A stretch of DNA of 45,891 nt from Chara braunii (lineage: Eukaryota; Streptophyta; Charophyceae; Charales; Characeae): NCBI GenBank assembly GCA_003427395.1, contig BFEA01000404.1, forward strand, positions 742,137 through 788,027, read 5' to 3'. Shown piece by piece: positions 32,608 to 43,793 of the stretch (position 1 is its first letter; every line of letters begins with the position of its first letter). The notes under the pieces were generated by a model that worked only from the letters and a program-made list of their open reading frames with translations, had not been told where the DNA came from and did not search any database. The translations under genes were made by a program, and so were the position numbers.

Positions 32608-35270
32608 AATCTGCAAGCGCATCTGAAAAACTCTCTCTCAACCCATCTGCCAACTTCAGGGAAGTCGTGGCTAGATGATGTGTGTGTACGACGAGATGGA
32701 AAATCCTGACAGGCTGATTGTAGTTTTGCAAGTCTGTGCCTCGGGTGCCCGCGACAGACTGTGAGATCTGGGTAAGTCGGTATAGAAGCTGAGTTGGCGG
32801 GGTGACGATCACTGTGGTGTGGAGGTTGATATATGGCAGTCGGGATCATTCGTACCTGGGTAAGGAAGGTGTGCGTGTACGAGTGGTTGCATGGCCTGAG
32901 GCCATAGTTAGAGAGTAGAAGGCTTGCGCACCTTGATCTTCGGCTCCCCCCCTTATTTTGGAAGTTAAGTGCACGACGGATTGCTGTTATTTTTTCCCTT
33001 AGATCTATCTGTGTGCTCATAACTCTTTTTTTTTCCTTAGTCCCCTTCTTCGGTCAAGCTACGGCTCCGTCTACATCTTTCGACCTTACCTCTCTCTCTC
33101 TCTCTTTTTCTCTCTTTTAATATTTCTTCACAAATGTCTGAATGATTATGATGACCCCCTCGTCCCTACGAGCTCCTGAGGTCATGTCCCGCCTGTCTCG
33201 TTGAATTCAATTGGATATCGCGAGGACGAGTATCGTTGAATTTGAGAGACCAACAAGCTCGGGAGATCTTGCCCCATCTCTCCCTTTGCTCTTTTGTATC
33301 TAACGATTTATGCATGAGTGATCTCTTCCACATATGTATCGATTGAGCTATTGCTTTGATGACGGTCCGGGAACGAATTAGAATTTTGATAGGATTATTT
33401 TGATGCATGCTTAAGTACTCGCGTGAATGAATGATGGTCGTCTTCTTGATTGGATCGGATTGCATACACTCACACCTTGGATTGACTAGCACGGTGGATG
33501 GAAGATAATGGGAACATAGTGTTGTGTCTGTTTATTCCCTCGATTGAATAACAGTTTGAGCAGAGATACACAATCAGCCTTGTTTATGCCATGTGGACCG
33601 ATTATACCGATTCGACGGTCGTCGACTTGCCGTATCCCCACCACGCTTGTTCTCGTATAACGAGGAAAGGATACGTGTATGCGAGTATGGCGTACGAGAA
33701 GCCGTCGCCAAGATCGGTGGGTGCCGATATTTTTTTCCCGAAGTAAAGTGCTCAAAATTCGTAGGCGTTCGTTTTGTCGTTATTGATACTCACTTTCCCC
33801 CGTACTCCTTATTATTGCCTTTTGAATTGATTGTTATCTCGTTGTCGGGGCAGGAACCTTGACAAGGGTATCTGTCATATATTTTAAATGTCGGATGCTT
33901 CCGACCAAAAGAAAGAAAAGACACGACGATCTGGAGTAATCACACGTGGCCCCCTTTTGATGGAATTAGCAAACTGTAAGATTTTGCGGCCATCATAAGG
34001 GTTAAATCCACGCACGACCAATTGAGCTGTGTGAGATGGGATTTAGGTGGCAAAAAGCGCGGTCTCATCGAGACCATGATCTGGATTATTAAAGAAAACG
34101 GTCGTGCCCGACCTTTGCATTTTGTCGAGTTCAGGCGCAAGCTCGCTGTGGATGATGGAGGCAGGGTGCCGACCCCCGGAGTTCAGTGCCCGGCCTTTCG
34201 TTAGAGACAACCTGGCCCACAAAAGGGGTCGAATCTCTCTGCTTGATGGTAACGGAGTCGGGGACCTGCTGGACGCAGTTCCTCATATAGAAGAGTTGCT
34301 TGTACCAGTACCGTGGTAGGGGCTAGCCTAGTAGGTACCAACACTTAGATGTTTCCCCTCAAATGCAAGGATCGAACTTGACCGGCCCCATTGGGCCAAC
34401 ACTTTTTGGAGCAGTCGTGGGCCAAAGCACTAAGGTGCAACCGATTTCAGTCGTGCCATCACCGAGATTGCACGGCTGAAACCAGCCGCACAAATTAGCA
34501 TGACCCCCGTGCAAGGATGACATGGGTAAATCGAGAAAATGGTCAATTTATTTTTTTTCTTCAGTTTTTCGAAGTTCGATTCTATTTGATATCAAACTCA
34601 TATATGTATTTTAGCATATCAGGGTGCCCCGTAAGGGTATTGAGGTCTTGGGAATGTTGTTGGCTCCTTGCTAACGACTGGAAAAAAAAAAACCCTAACC
34701 CAAGAGCGCCACATGGTGCGTTTCGTGGAGGCTGAGAGTTGTACCTTCGAGCAGGTAGGCCAGGTGTCCGTTTTCACGGGCGTCAGACTTGGTTTTCTTA
34801 TGAATTTTTGTTTTTGTTTCGTTCTGATTTTTGTTTCCTGAGTTTTTGCCCCTCACCATTTGAAATAGCAGCAGCCATGTGACTTAACGAGGCGCTGCAT
34901 CCTCCCGTGGGTAAGGGGAAGATTCGTTTCCATTTTGCACGTTTGGTGAGTAGGGCGGTGGGAGCCATTTTTCATGAGGCTACGCTTAGCCCCACTGCGT
35001 CCTAGGTCCATTTGGATCCGATTCTGGTCTGCATTTCAACAGTCTATGGCTGTGCCTTGGAGGCACAACATTCCAAAGGGCGCCGTTAGGCTAATGAAGA
35101 AAAAGAAAAAGGAAAAGGGGGAAAAGAAAAAGAAACAGAATCAAGATTTTGAGAAAACCTTTATTTTGCAGTTTGCGCCAATATTTTTTTGGTGGCGTAA
35201 ATGATTTTTTGTTGGCCCTGAAAACATTTCTCTGAGTAAGTGGCCAGCCACGCCACATGCACGAATGTTT
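32608..35270. other. no supported gene over 2.6 kb
   Basis: Short frames only, on both strands. A (TC)n tract lies at about 33090-33118. At 34689-34697 an AAACCCTAA motif occurs after an A run; such a motif is common in plant promoters, but no gene follows it here. Confidence 0.35.
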
Positions 35271-35274
35271 TCAA

Positions 35275-35425
35275 TTTTTTTTTATTTAACAACTTGTTAA
35301 TTAAAAATCGCCAAAGTCAGCATATATTTTGCACCCCGCTTGGGCTCTGTTGCGATTTGAACTCATGATTATAATGAGTTGTTCTTCCCCCTCAGCCTTG
35401 GCACTGAGCTAACACGCCTCAGAAT
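35275..35425 (-). mobile_element. tRNA-derived SINE-like element
   Basis: On the minus strand, TTAGCTCAGTGCC (35412-35400) matches a pol III A box and GAGTTCAAATCGC (35364-35352) a B box, at tRNA-like spacing. The acceptor and T stems do not pair well, so this is not a functional tRNA. The downstream part runs about 70 bases to an A-rich tail (TTGTTAAATAAAAAAAA) at 35275-35300, as expected of a SINE. Target-site duplications were not clear. Confidence 0.55.
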
Positions 35426-35635
35426 GGGTGCGAGACAGAAATAAGGCAGCCAATGGTTATCCAAGACTTAGCTGCAGACATTTGACTGCTCATTTTTAAT
35501 GTGGGAGAGATTTGTCAAAAACAAAGAGTGGAGAAAAACCGTGGCTGGGATTCTTTCAACCCCTAACCACAACGAGGTAATGCAATTTAGACCTTTTTAA
35601 GGTCAGGCTGTGCCTCTTGCCTCCAGCAGCAGACC

Positions 35636-35659
35636 GAGGCTTCAAGAGAATGAAGCCTC
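35636..35659. other. 9-bp hairpin GAGGCTTCA/TGAAGCCTC
   Basis: Perfect stem with a 6-base loop AGAGAA. Nearby GACCTT/AAGGTC (35590-35604) forms another small hairpin. Confidence 0.6.
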
Positions 35660-38025
35660 GAAGTCGGCAACCCTCCAGATAACACAGGGCTTGGCTTATC
35701 CGTCGTGTATTGAAGTTGGGCTTGCTTGGGCCCAAACCCATGGGGAGTGAGCCGCCTCCATTTTTACTGAGAGGCTGCTCTGGAACCTTTCAGAGCCAGA
35801 TGGAGTCAGATGGGAGATCTTTGGGCCCTCATCATGGGATACATGGGCTGTAGAGGAAGGTGTATATATGCCGAATGAGGCAGATCGAATTGAGGTATAG
35901 AAGTTATGCGTCGCAACATGACGTGACAACAATTGCTCCATGATTTCAGCAAAGGGTGAAGGAGAAGGTGACAAGTAGCACCCTAGCAATGAAATTCGGG
36001 ACGCAGTAGCTGAAACTGAGATGTACGAACCCATAACTGAAATAACATGAGGGCGCCCAAGTTCATGGTCATATTAGAAAGGGTTGAACTCGAGCAAGGC
36101 ACACTGAAGCGGTGGCTTGACATAGCATAAGACTATGGGTATACAGTGAGCCTTGAGGTGCGGTACTTGACCTCAAGGAGTTTGAGGTAGCGATGAGACG
36201 ACGGAAAGGAGCGTTGGAGGTCTGCAAAGTTGAGGAAAAAGCTACTGGTGGAGCTGCTAGTGGTCGGCAATGTTGAAGGCGAAGTCCCTGAAGGAGGAAC
36301 AGACCACAACGATAACTAAGGCTAGGGAGGTTCTGCCTTAGTACTGGGATGGAAATTGAGCGGCTAGAGGAGATGGAGGTCTGCGCGAAGGGCGAAGGTG
36401 GAGTTGGGCGGCTACAACTATAACGAGTAGCAGTAGCCATAGTCCGCGTTCTCGATGTCGGGGGGAGAAACTGTCGAATTTATCGACAACGATGCAACGG
36501 ATTGAAAGGCATGATGCTACCAAAAGTTTGACGCACCGACATTACCTCTTAAGGGGGTCATGTGGCCGAAATTCTGGTGCGACGGCAGCCACTATTTGCA
36601 GTGGGGGTTACGTTGCCGGATCGTTGACGCATCAATGACAAAGTTTTGATACAGAGCGTTGCTTGATTGTCGCCGCGACGTCAAGGTCTTCCCAAGGGAA
36701 GGTGCTGTCGGATTCTTGGCATGACGGCAACACCATTTTAAGGAGAGATGCTGTTCGTTTGACGTCACGGTGATTGCTTTTAGTGGTGCGACACGGTGGT
36801 CGGTTACATCACGACATACGGTTGCGGTACCGTTTATTTTTTCGGGTATGGTACAAGTGCGTCGACGACTGTTTAAGTGAGTCGAGGTGGTGTGGTGGAG
36901 GTGTTGTCGAGTTTCCACTAGGAAAAAATTATCCTTGGGCCTTGGTTTTATTATTTCCAAGGGTAGTTTTGGTCGGCAGCACACGACGGAGCTTAATTTT
37001 TATTTTATTTTAGGAGCAGTTTGGAACTGGTGGTGGACCTCGAATAATTCTTAGATCTTGGTGATGCAATTAGGTTTGCTTTGGGACCGTCTGGGACGTT
37101 GGGACCAAGTGAGACTTATTTTTGAGTGCGCCTACTTTGAGGGTTATCTCATTTCAGTCCTCTAAGTGAACCCGACTTCTGCCATTTTGCAGAAGGACGC
37201 AAACCGTCGCTCAAGAGACAGGCCACATTTTGTGGAGCTATAAGCTACACCTTTTTTATTGTAGCGACAATTATCTTTCATTTGATTGAGATATTACTCG
37301 ACTTTCTTAAGTGAGTCAGACTTAACTTTACTCAAGGTCAATTGAATGATTCAGACTCCCTTTCACAACCGTATGAACCCACACTTTGTTTGATCCTATT
37401 TGTTTTGAACGTTCAAAAGAAAAGGTAGAGGAAAATGTGTGCAAGTCATGCATGTGAAAGGTGAGGTCTAATTTGAGTATGGGATCGCACTGGTTTCCTT
37501 TGAACTTGTTTTTTTTTGCATGCTGTGCAGGTAAGTAGAAGAATGCTTGCAAAGGAGATTGGTTTATGCCTATTTGGGACATAAGAAAATGATTGTCCTC
37601 TTTTTACATTACACATGTCTGCATATCAAAAACACTTGCATTTTGAAGTGAATAATTAGAAGCTTGTGAATATAATGACGTCAATTGGACTTAGCATTTC
37701 CCTAAGGTTTACCCGTTCTCTCTCGAATAACCTCATGTGCCTATACTTGTCCAAGTAGTTCTCATCCTATATCTTCTTCGACTTCTTTCATCTAAGTTAC
37801 CTTGAGCTTAGGAATCTCTCTCTAAGAAGCATTTGGGGGGGGACCTCGTTGTTGTAGGAGCCGACCTTGTTATCGACCCGGAGTGGGCCGTTCTATGCTG
37901 GGGTACTTCGTCGATTCAGTGGACACGACCCGACTTCTAAGATCCGAGTTTTGTGCTCGAGCGAGCAGGAATACCAACAGATAGGATTATCACATGTGGG
38001 CCCTGTTTTTAAATCGTTGGAAATG
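35660..38025. other. no supported gene; several minus-strand ORFs
   Basis: Minus-strand frames 36034-35696, 36440-36069 and 36984-36592 follow one another, with Ser/Pro-rich composition and no motif. Each is also crossed by plus-strand frames. A TTTTTTTTTGCATGCTGTGCAG/GTAAGT boundary at 37530 and TTTATTTTAG at 37012 look like splice acceptors on the plus strand. The evidence is too thin to draw a gene. Confidence 0.3.
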
Positions 38026-38106
38026 TGTTGATACTAGGTTGTTTTACCGGACGTCCGGGACCCCCCTGACCGGACGTAGGATCGGACGGGGGTTGTTCGA
38101 CCTAGT

Positions 38107-38150
<44 letters not shown>
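38107..38150. repeat. poly-A tract, about 43 bases
   Basis: Uninterrupted A run inside the TIR element. Confidence 0.95.
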
Positions 38151-38154
<4 letters not shown>

Positions 38155-38420
38155 GTGGCTTCTACCTTGCATAAGGTGAATGCCACCAAAGTTTTGGCTC
38201 ATTTCAGCCAGTGGAAAAAAAGATGAAAATCTTCAAAGTTTCTAATCCCTACCTATACCCCTCCTATCCCCACCAAAACTCCTCGTACCCCCCCTCCCAC
38301 CCCAAATAGCACCCTATCACCAAATGCTCAGAAAATTCTGAATTTTTTTATGGGGGATCTCTGTGGCATGCGCAACACTTTCATAATTTTTTTTATTTTT
38401 TATTTTAAATGTCAAAAAGT

Positions 38421-38444
38421 GGTTGTCCGGGATCCCGGACAACC
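38421..38444. other. 24-bp perfect palindrome
   Basis: GGTTGTCCGGGA is followed directly by its exact reverse complement, with no loop bases. Confidence 0.95.
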
Positions 38445-38576
38445 CCCTACCGGACAGTTGGGGGAGACGTCCGGCCGAGACGTCCGACCATCGGACGACT
38501 GGTAACCTAGGTTGATAAACTGTTTGACGAGTGGGGTGTCATGTGGTTTACTAGAAGTGAAGGAATTCAACGCTGA

Positions 38577-38700
38577 TCACAGATGTTGTAAACAAATTGT
38601 ATTGTGTTCAACTGTTGATGCATTTGTTAAAAACATGTTGAAAATTTGTTGGAAATGTGTTAACCAATTGTTGAACATTGCACTTTTTTTTGGGAAAAAA
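38577..38700. repeat. GTTGAAAATTTGTTGG-type repeat
   Basis: Dense short variants of TGTTGAA, TTGTTAA and TTGTTGGAAATGTGTT. They resemble the block at 1400-1545 in motif and spacing, so both may be one diverged family. Confidence 0.5.
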
Positions 38701-39540
38701 ATCCCTTTTTGGCGCTTGGGGCGTACTGTGGTGTGGTTTCTTCCCATGTGAGTACAACAATTTTGTCTGTTGCTGATGAGAATGCGACAAAACAACATAC
38801 ATCATTATGGCAGGATAAGGATCTAGCTAGTCCTTGTCATTGAGCAGGTCACGACACGTAGGGTCATTGTATGTGTAGGAAAGTATGATAGACACCTTAC
38901 ATTTCCACACAAATCGTGACTTGCAGAAGGAGGGAGGCAACGACGCAATACAAAATTACAGAACCTACGAAAACTTACCTCTATCCGCAACTGCACCACG
39001 ATACACTATGCTTTCATATTTCTCAATCTTTGAGTCTTCGCCTATTCATGAAATATAATAAACACTTAATATTTTGTAGGTTCTGTTTTTATGACGTTGT
39101 CGAAAAATATGCAACAGTTTGAGTAGTGCACCTGATCAAGAATCACCCTCAAAACAGTGTCATGAAAACAACACTAAAGCGTATGGAGACGGGTGTGTGT
39201 ACTTAATCTTAGGTTAGAGGTCGGGCAGAATGTATGACTTTGGCAACACTTCTTGTCAAGGCAAAACTGAGACAGTTCGACCTTATCGGTTGCATCGACG
39301 TTATTGTCGAAACCAACTTTTCGTTGACGGCTCAATATTTTTATTTTTATTGTTTTTCATCGAGTTCGACCCAAGGTGGTTGAGTTGTTATTTTGATCTT
39401 GCGTTATTGGTTTTACCATGTGGTGCTTAGGTTCTTTTAGTTATCGTTTCAATTCATGTTGTATCAACTACGATCAATTTGTTTTGATATAATTGTGTGC
39501 GGTTATTATTACTTTTTTTTTTTTTTTTTTTGCTAATGTT
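38700..39540. other. no supported gene; poly-T near 39512-39531
   Basis: Short frames only. A T run of about 20 bases lies just before the diverged core repeat. Confidence 0.4.
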
Positions 39541-39544
39541 TAAG

Positions 39545-39895
39545 GGACTAAGATTGAGTTATGGGTTTGAGTGAGACTGTCCCAGTCGACCGACATATGC
39601 TTCGTACTTAGAGATTAACATCCTAAGGAACGAACAACGTATGGGTTCAACATGCGTTTTAACCGCCGTACCTATACTACAGCGAGTGAGCAAACGCCCT
39701 CGACTGACCTACCTCTGCGACTGCATCTAAAAGTTTTCGCACGTGGGTTAGTAGCTCGATAGGGATACGCCCCTAAGGGTGGTGACAGCCCCTTAGTGAA
39801 GCTAAGTTGTGCCCCGCAGGAACCTATCCTGTCATAGGGGACCGCAGGAAGTACGACTGGCGCATCCGGCTAGAACGACAAAGACGACGATGCAA
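39545..39895 (+). repeat. diverged relative of the tandem-unit core
   Basis: Aligns with the unit core (for example 24430-24740) over about 350 bases. Shared blocks include CCCTCGA.TG..C.ACCTC..CGA.TGCA..TAAAA, AGTAGCTCG..(A/G)GGGATACGCC, CCTATCCT.TCATAGG and CTGGCGCA. It keeps the stem-loop (39823-39838). The rest of the unit is not present around it. By eye identity is roughly 60 percent. Confidence 0.65.
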
Positions 39896-40067
39896 CTGCG
39901 CTCGTCTCAACGGTTCGCAAAATTATTTACGCGTTGTCCCCAAGTTGTCTCTCAATTTGTTGCATGACACGGTCGGAAAAGCTCTCGCCCTTCGCGAAAA
40001 GGCGGGAGCCGATGCTTTCGACATCGTGGACGACGGTGACACCTCATTGGCCCAACACTCTGTGTAG
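39807..40067 (+). other. weak ORF after the core relative
   Basis: Frame of 86 codons whose last 40 residues have ordinary composition (HDTVGKALALREKAGADAFD). An equally open minus-strand frame of 135 codons (40330-39923) overlaps it, so neither is supported alone. Confidence 0.2.
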
Positions 40068-40069
40068 CG

Positions 40070-41570
40070 ATTGCCACCGCACCGAACGTTATCGGGAAAA
40101 AGGGTTCCATTACCGGGCACGTGGCGAGTTCGAACACCAGGAAAGAGCGACCAGGCTGAGGCCGTCCACGTCGGATTTCGAGCTCTGTAACGAACGACGC
40201 CGAGAGTTAATTTGAAAACGAGATCCCACGTGCTGGCCCCCGCCTTTCCATTCGAAAAGACGTCGAGTAGCCCGCACGAAAGTTCAAAGATACTTTTTGG
40301 ATTAAATGAACATTTGAAAGCAGCGCGCACTATTTCTTTCCCGTGCGGCTTTGGCCATTTCTCACCAAAATTGGAACCACACGAGGGATTTCAGTTCCAT
40401 CTGTGTCCCCACAGTCAATTTTCCAAAAATCCTTGGCACACCCCCCTTTGCTGTTTTTCCAAGGTCTGTTCCATATTTTTAATTACTTCGACCGGAAGAC
40501 AGAACAGGGCGCGAGGTTGAACGTCACACACGCCTAGTGCCCGAAGTACCCATATGGCAGGGCTCATTCGTCCGTGCTTCAACCAGGGCAGAGAAGGGGT
40601 TCCTGCTCAGCGCTGGTGCCTGCAACCACTGTATCAGGGCACTCAGCCAAGATGGTAGAAGGGTGATGGTCTTGGGTAGGACTGGGGGAGTGGTGGTGCG
40701 CTGGGGAGAATTGTGAAGAGGAAGGGTGGGTGATGGGGGGGGTTCCCTATAGGAGTATTAAAAAAAAGGAAAAAGAAAACTCTTATAAGGGTAGATTTGG
40801 GGGTTGTCAACATGATATGCTGCCTTGTGATTCTTCAAGACTGGATATGGTCATTGGGGGTTGATTGTGCTGCCACGATGATCTTGCTGCCCCCGTATAA
40901 AGTCAAATAACAACAACGACACAACTTTCTACAGGGGCGGGTTTTGTGGCTGTCATTATGATATCATCTGTCCCCTTGTAGACAGGCCGAACTTATCAAA
41001 AGAATGACATTCAATCATCGTCTTAGGAGGATTCAAAGGATGTGACAATGACATTTCTCCCCAATGTCAGACTTCAAAATTTACTGACGGTCGTTGTGAA
41101 GATTTTGCTTTTCCCCGCAGTAAGACAATTATCATCTAGGGAAGGCCTAATGGAAGCTACAATGATGTTGTCTCCCCGCCACCAGATTTCGAAACAGGTC
41201 GGAGACAACAACATCCTTAGCCTACGGGTCAACAGTGGTTGTCATCTGATGTATACCATTGTCTGTAGGGGCGAGTTATGCAGTTGTCAAAAACAACACC
41301 CTCCCTTTCATGGACAGTAGGGAGGGGTAGTATACGGGCAGTGGGGTCCAGAGGAGTTTCGTAGGGCCTGGCTCATCGGATTAGGTAGGTCCCATCTGGA
41401 GATAGATTACAAGTTTGAGGAATGGGCCGTGAAGACGATTGCCTGCGTGCGGACGTTCCTGTGTGCTATTGTGTGTGGGTGTGAGTGAGTAGGACACCAC
41501 AACCATTCAGGAGTGGGATGGATATCAAGGCTGGTATGGTTTCACCTTCTACACCATGTGATGGCCGTAG
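40070..41570. other. no supported gene; GT-rich repeated motif at 40780-41320
   Basis: Motifs like AGGGGCG(G/A)GTT.TG..G.TGTCA and CTGTCCCC/CTGCCCCC recur every 60-100 bases over 40780-41320, suggesting a very diverged short tandem repeat. Elsewhere nothing is seen. Confidence 0.3.
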
Positions 41571-41573
41571 TAG

Positions 41574-41731
41574 TTAAACCACCAACGCTTCCTGAAGTTA
41601 TACCCGTTAACGAGCCACAATTTTAGGAAGCGTACGAGCTGCTACAGGAGTACCCCAATTCGTCCGACTAGAAACGTTTCTACTCTATTTTTTTCCGCAG
41701 CCAATAGCTGGTCCACGTACTGGTGGTTTAA
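41574..41731. mobile_element. short TIR element A, CCACCA family
   Basis: Perfect 11-bp inverted termini TTAAACCACCA/TGGTGGTTTAA enclose 158 bases with no ORF. The right terminus continues inward as GTACGTGG, as in elements B and C. Confidence 0.55.
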
Positions 41732-41736
41732 GAGAC

Positions 41737-42048
41737 TTGGCTCTTGCGGCTAGGTGTGCTGGCTCGCTGTCATGCGTGCACGGATGGATGCAAGGTCAGA
41801 AAGTACTGATGAAAAAGTCAGAAAAACCCTGTGATTGGGTCCATTTTATGGATGGGAGCTTCACCTGCTGGAAGCCGAGTCCGGTGATCCATCTGTTCAC
41901 GAACGTTGTGTGGCCATCTTTTACCCAGTTATACCCTTTGTGGGGTACTCATATTTCAGTTTGCCCATTAGCCTTAGCGGCATCCCCTGACTCTGGCTTT
42001 TCTGTGAACACCTCCTGTTGCCCTCCTTCCCCTAATCCAGTGGTCTAA
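41737..42048 (+). CDS. weak hypothetical ORF
   Basis: 103 codons from a TTG; no ATG until residue 18. Composition is ordinary (Cys- and Trp-containing), no motif seen. It starts immediately after TIR element A. Confidence 0.15.
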   Translation: MALAARCAGSLSCVHGWMQGQKVLMKKSEKPCDWVHFMDGSFTCWKPSPVIHLFTNVVWPSFTQLYPLWGTHISVCPLALAASPDSGFSVNTSCCPPSPNPVV

Positions 42049-42092
42049 TTGCTCTCAAGGCCCCGTCACCCTCTGCAATCTTTTTTTGTTGG

Positions 42093-42163
42093 GGTAACTT
42101 CAGTAGGAAAAAAAAAAAGAAAAAAAGAAAAAAGAATTGCAGTATGGGTCAAGATACTGTTTA
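42093..42163. repeat. partial copy of the TTATAATTGCA TIR element with its flank
   Basis: TAACTTCAGTAG, an A-rich stretch and GAATTGCAGTATGGGTCAAGATACTG parallel 42656-42712 (TAACTTCAGTAG, AAAAAA, AGTTATAGTTGCACTATGGGGCAAGATACAG). Only one end is present; a tRNA-like sequence follows directly. Confidence 0.6.
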
Positions 42164-42167
42164 ATCC

Positions 42168-42240
42168 AGCCGCCTAGCTCAGTTGGTTACGCATGCAAGT
42201 GGCATTCAGGAGGTTGTGGGTTCAAGCCCCATGGCCGCCT
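42168..42240 (+). mobile_element. tRNA-like sequence (SINE head or tRNA pseudogene)
   Basis: A box TAGCTCAGTTGG (42175-42186) and B box GGTTCAAGCCC (42219-42229) are almost canonical, and the T stem/loop GTGGG-TTCAAGC-CCCAT folds. The two acceptor strands (GCCGCC and GGCCGCC) repeat each other rather than pair fully, and the D and anticodon stems fail. It is therefore a tRNA relic or SINE head, not a working gene. Confidence 0.6.
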
Positions 42241-42680
42241 GCGGCGCACTTAGTGCCAACGGACTGTGATAGTCCTCTGGATACCCCTGATCGGTATTAG
42301 CGGGGTCTATGACCAACACAGGTGTGAGTGTGAGCGCGAGTGGGTTGTGTGTGATGTGTGGGAGAGTGTTGGCCATAGCCTCTGCTGCTACTCGATGAAG
42401 GGTGGGGGACGATGAGAAAGGAAGGCACAGCTACTGGCAGGTCTCGGTCTTTGTGTTAGCAGGGGTCCCCTCTAGATAGTCTTAGGAGTAGGTAGTGGAA
42501 GGTAAACAAACAGAAGTTGAGAGAAGAATGTAGACAGTTGTGATCACCCCCTCCAACAAAAAAAANAAAAAAAAAAAAAAAAAAAAACTGTTTAGTAACT
42601 TTTTTGTTTTTTGTTTTTTTTTTAAAAACATGCTCCATCTATTGGTTACTTTTTAGTAACTTCAGTAGAGTCACAAAAAA

Positions 42681-42820
42681 GAGTTATAGTTGCACTATGG
42701 GGCAAGATACAGTTTGCAATTGCACTGGGTCACCCTACCTGGCCAGCAAGCTGGGTTGTATGCATTGCCCGAACTGCAATTTGAAACTGTATCTCGGCCC
42801 ATAGTGCAATTATAACTCAT
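42681..42820. mobile_element. MITE-like element with about 45-bp TIRs
   Basis: Left end GAGTTATAGTTGCACTATGG.GCAAGATACAGTTTGCAATTGCA; right end is its reverse complement with a few changes. The element is about 140 bases with a short unique middle (42727-42765) and no ORF. Further copies: 42136-42163 (partial) and 12779-12823 (in the chimeric insert). A target-site duplication is not certain. Confidence 0.75.
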
Positions 42821-42868
42821 TTTATGACCCCCCCGGTAGCTTCCCTTTTTTTTGTTGGGGGGGGGGGG

Positions 42869-43035
42869 AACACTAGGGTGCAGTCGCGGTTTGAGTTTCC
42901 AAATGCATAGGGGGAAAAAAAAAAAAAAAAAAAACGCTGAAAATGTTGAATGTATACAAGCTAGCTTTAGGGTCCAGTGGGGGTGTGTTATGATCGAAAC
43001 CTTGTGGAAAGATCACTGAACTGAGAAGTGAACAG
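42869..43035 (+). repeat. dispersed repeat R, copy 1
   Basis: ACTAGGGTGCAGTC, AAATGCAT, GAATGTAT.C, CTTTAGGG and GG.GTGTGTT follow each other as in 44352-44533. A poly-A run (42917-42934) interrupts it. Confidence 0.6.
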
Positions 43036-43387
43036 ACGCCAGATGAGATTTGATGAAGCTTCAGTTCATTGCAAGCGAGCATTGCCGTGTTCAAAGGTTT
43101 AAACCCACTTCGCAAGATCATGTCTCGGAAACTTCATGAGGACACGGATATGCTCTCCCTCAGATATACCCAAACCCTAGTACTGTCCAGTCACTTGTAC
43201 AAACTTTAAGGATCGGACACAGATCTACCACGAAAACCTGGGGTGCAGCACAGCACAGCAGGTCAGGAGATGCTAATTGTCAAGCAGGCGCAGGTCTGAG
43301 CCCGACTGGGAGAAACTGCGCTTTTCTGGTTTTTCAAGGTGGAATGTGCGAATGTGGTGGAGTGTTTTTTTCTTGTTTGCTTGTTTG

Positions 43388-43390
<3 letters not shown>

Positions 43391-43434
<44 letters not shown>
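43391..43434. repeat. poly-T tract, about 44 bases
   Basis: Long T run preceded by TTTCTTGTTTGCTTGTTTGTC; a plus-strand frame through it (43344-44252) gains its length from this run and adjacent TIR elements and is not annotated as a gene. Confidence 0.95.
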
Positions 43435-43435
<1 letters not shown>

Positions 43436-43634
43436 GGATAGACATGCCGTGTGGGTGCTAGAGTTGCTGGTAGGAGCTGACGACTCTAGCAGCCCCAGGG
43501 AGGCATGTGGAACTGTGCAACACCCCGAGTCCGCACACGCATTTTCATGTTTCGCTGTGGGAGGACTGTCGCTCGGCTTCGGATCTTATAAATGGGCACA
43601 TGTTCAGTGCAGGGGGAAAAACCGATGTGCCCAC

Positions 43635-43793
43635 TCCACCAGTACGTTTCCCAGCCATTTCACAGAAACTCACCCGTATATCCGGAAGCCAACTAGGAAA
43701 GGGCCGCCGTTGATAAATGTCATCGGCAGCCCGCTTTTCGTTGCGGCCTCGAATTCTCCCCCTCGGCCGATATATCGGACACGTACTGGTGGG
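43635..43793. mobile_element. short TIR element B, CCACCA family
   Basis: TCCACCAGTACGTTTCC at the left and the reverse complement of CCCACCAGTACGTGTCC at the right, about 158 bases apart. It shares its terminal sequence with A and C. No ORF of its own. Confidence 0.55.

Larger units (their letters stand above)
38032..38512. mobile_element. short TIR element rich in GGACGTCC motifs
   Basis: Both ends carry CTAGGTT followed, in inverted orientation, by ACC(G/A)G.CGTCCG (left 38035-38062, right 38480-38512). The interior has several CCGGACGTCC-like motifs, a 43-base poly-A (38108-38150) and a 24-bp perfect palindrome (38421-38444). No ORF, so if mobile it would be non-autonomous. The left TIR has about 5 extra bases. 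Confidence 0.5.

Noticed and set aside
34345-34460. tRNA-like B box on the minus strand (GGTCAAGTTCGATCC)
   Set aside because: The only A-box-like sequence lies too close, and no stems form.
34689-34702. Interstitial telomere sequence (AAACCCTAACCC)
   Set aside because: Only about two telomere-like units; too short to call.
35556-36523. Minus-strand ORF series as one broken gene
   Set aside because: Ser/Pro-rich, no motif, and similarly open plus-strand frames overlap; no support for either strand.
42168-42240. Functional tRNA gene
   Set aside because: Acceptor strands do not pair fully and D/anticodon stems fail despite good A and B boxes.
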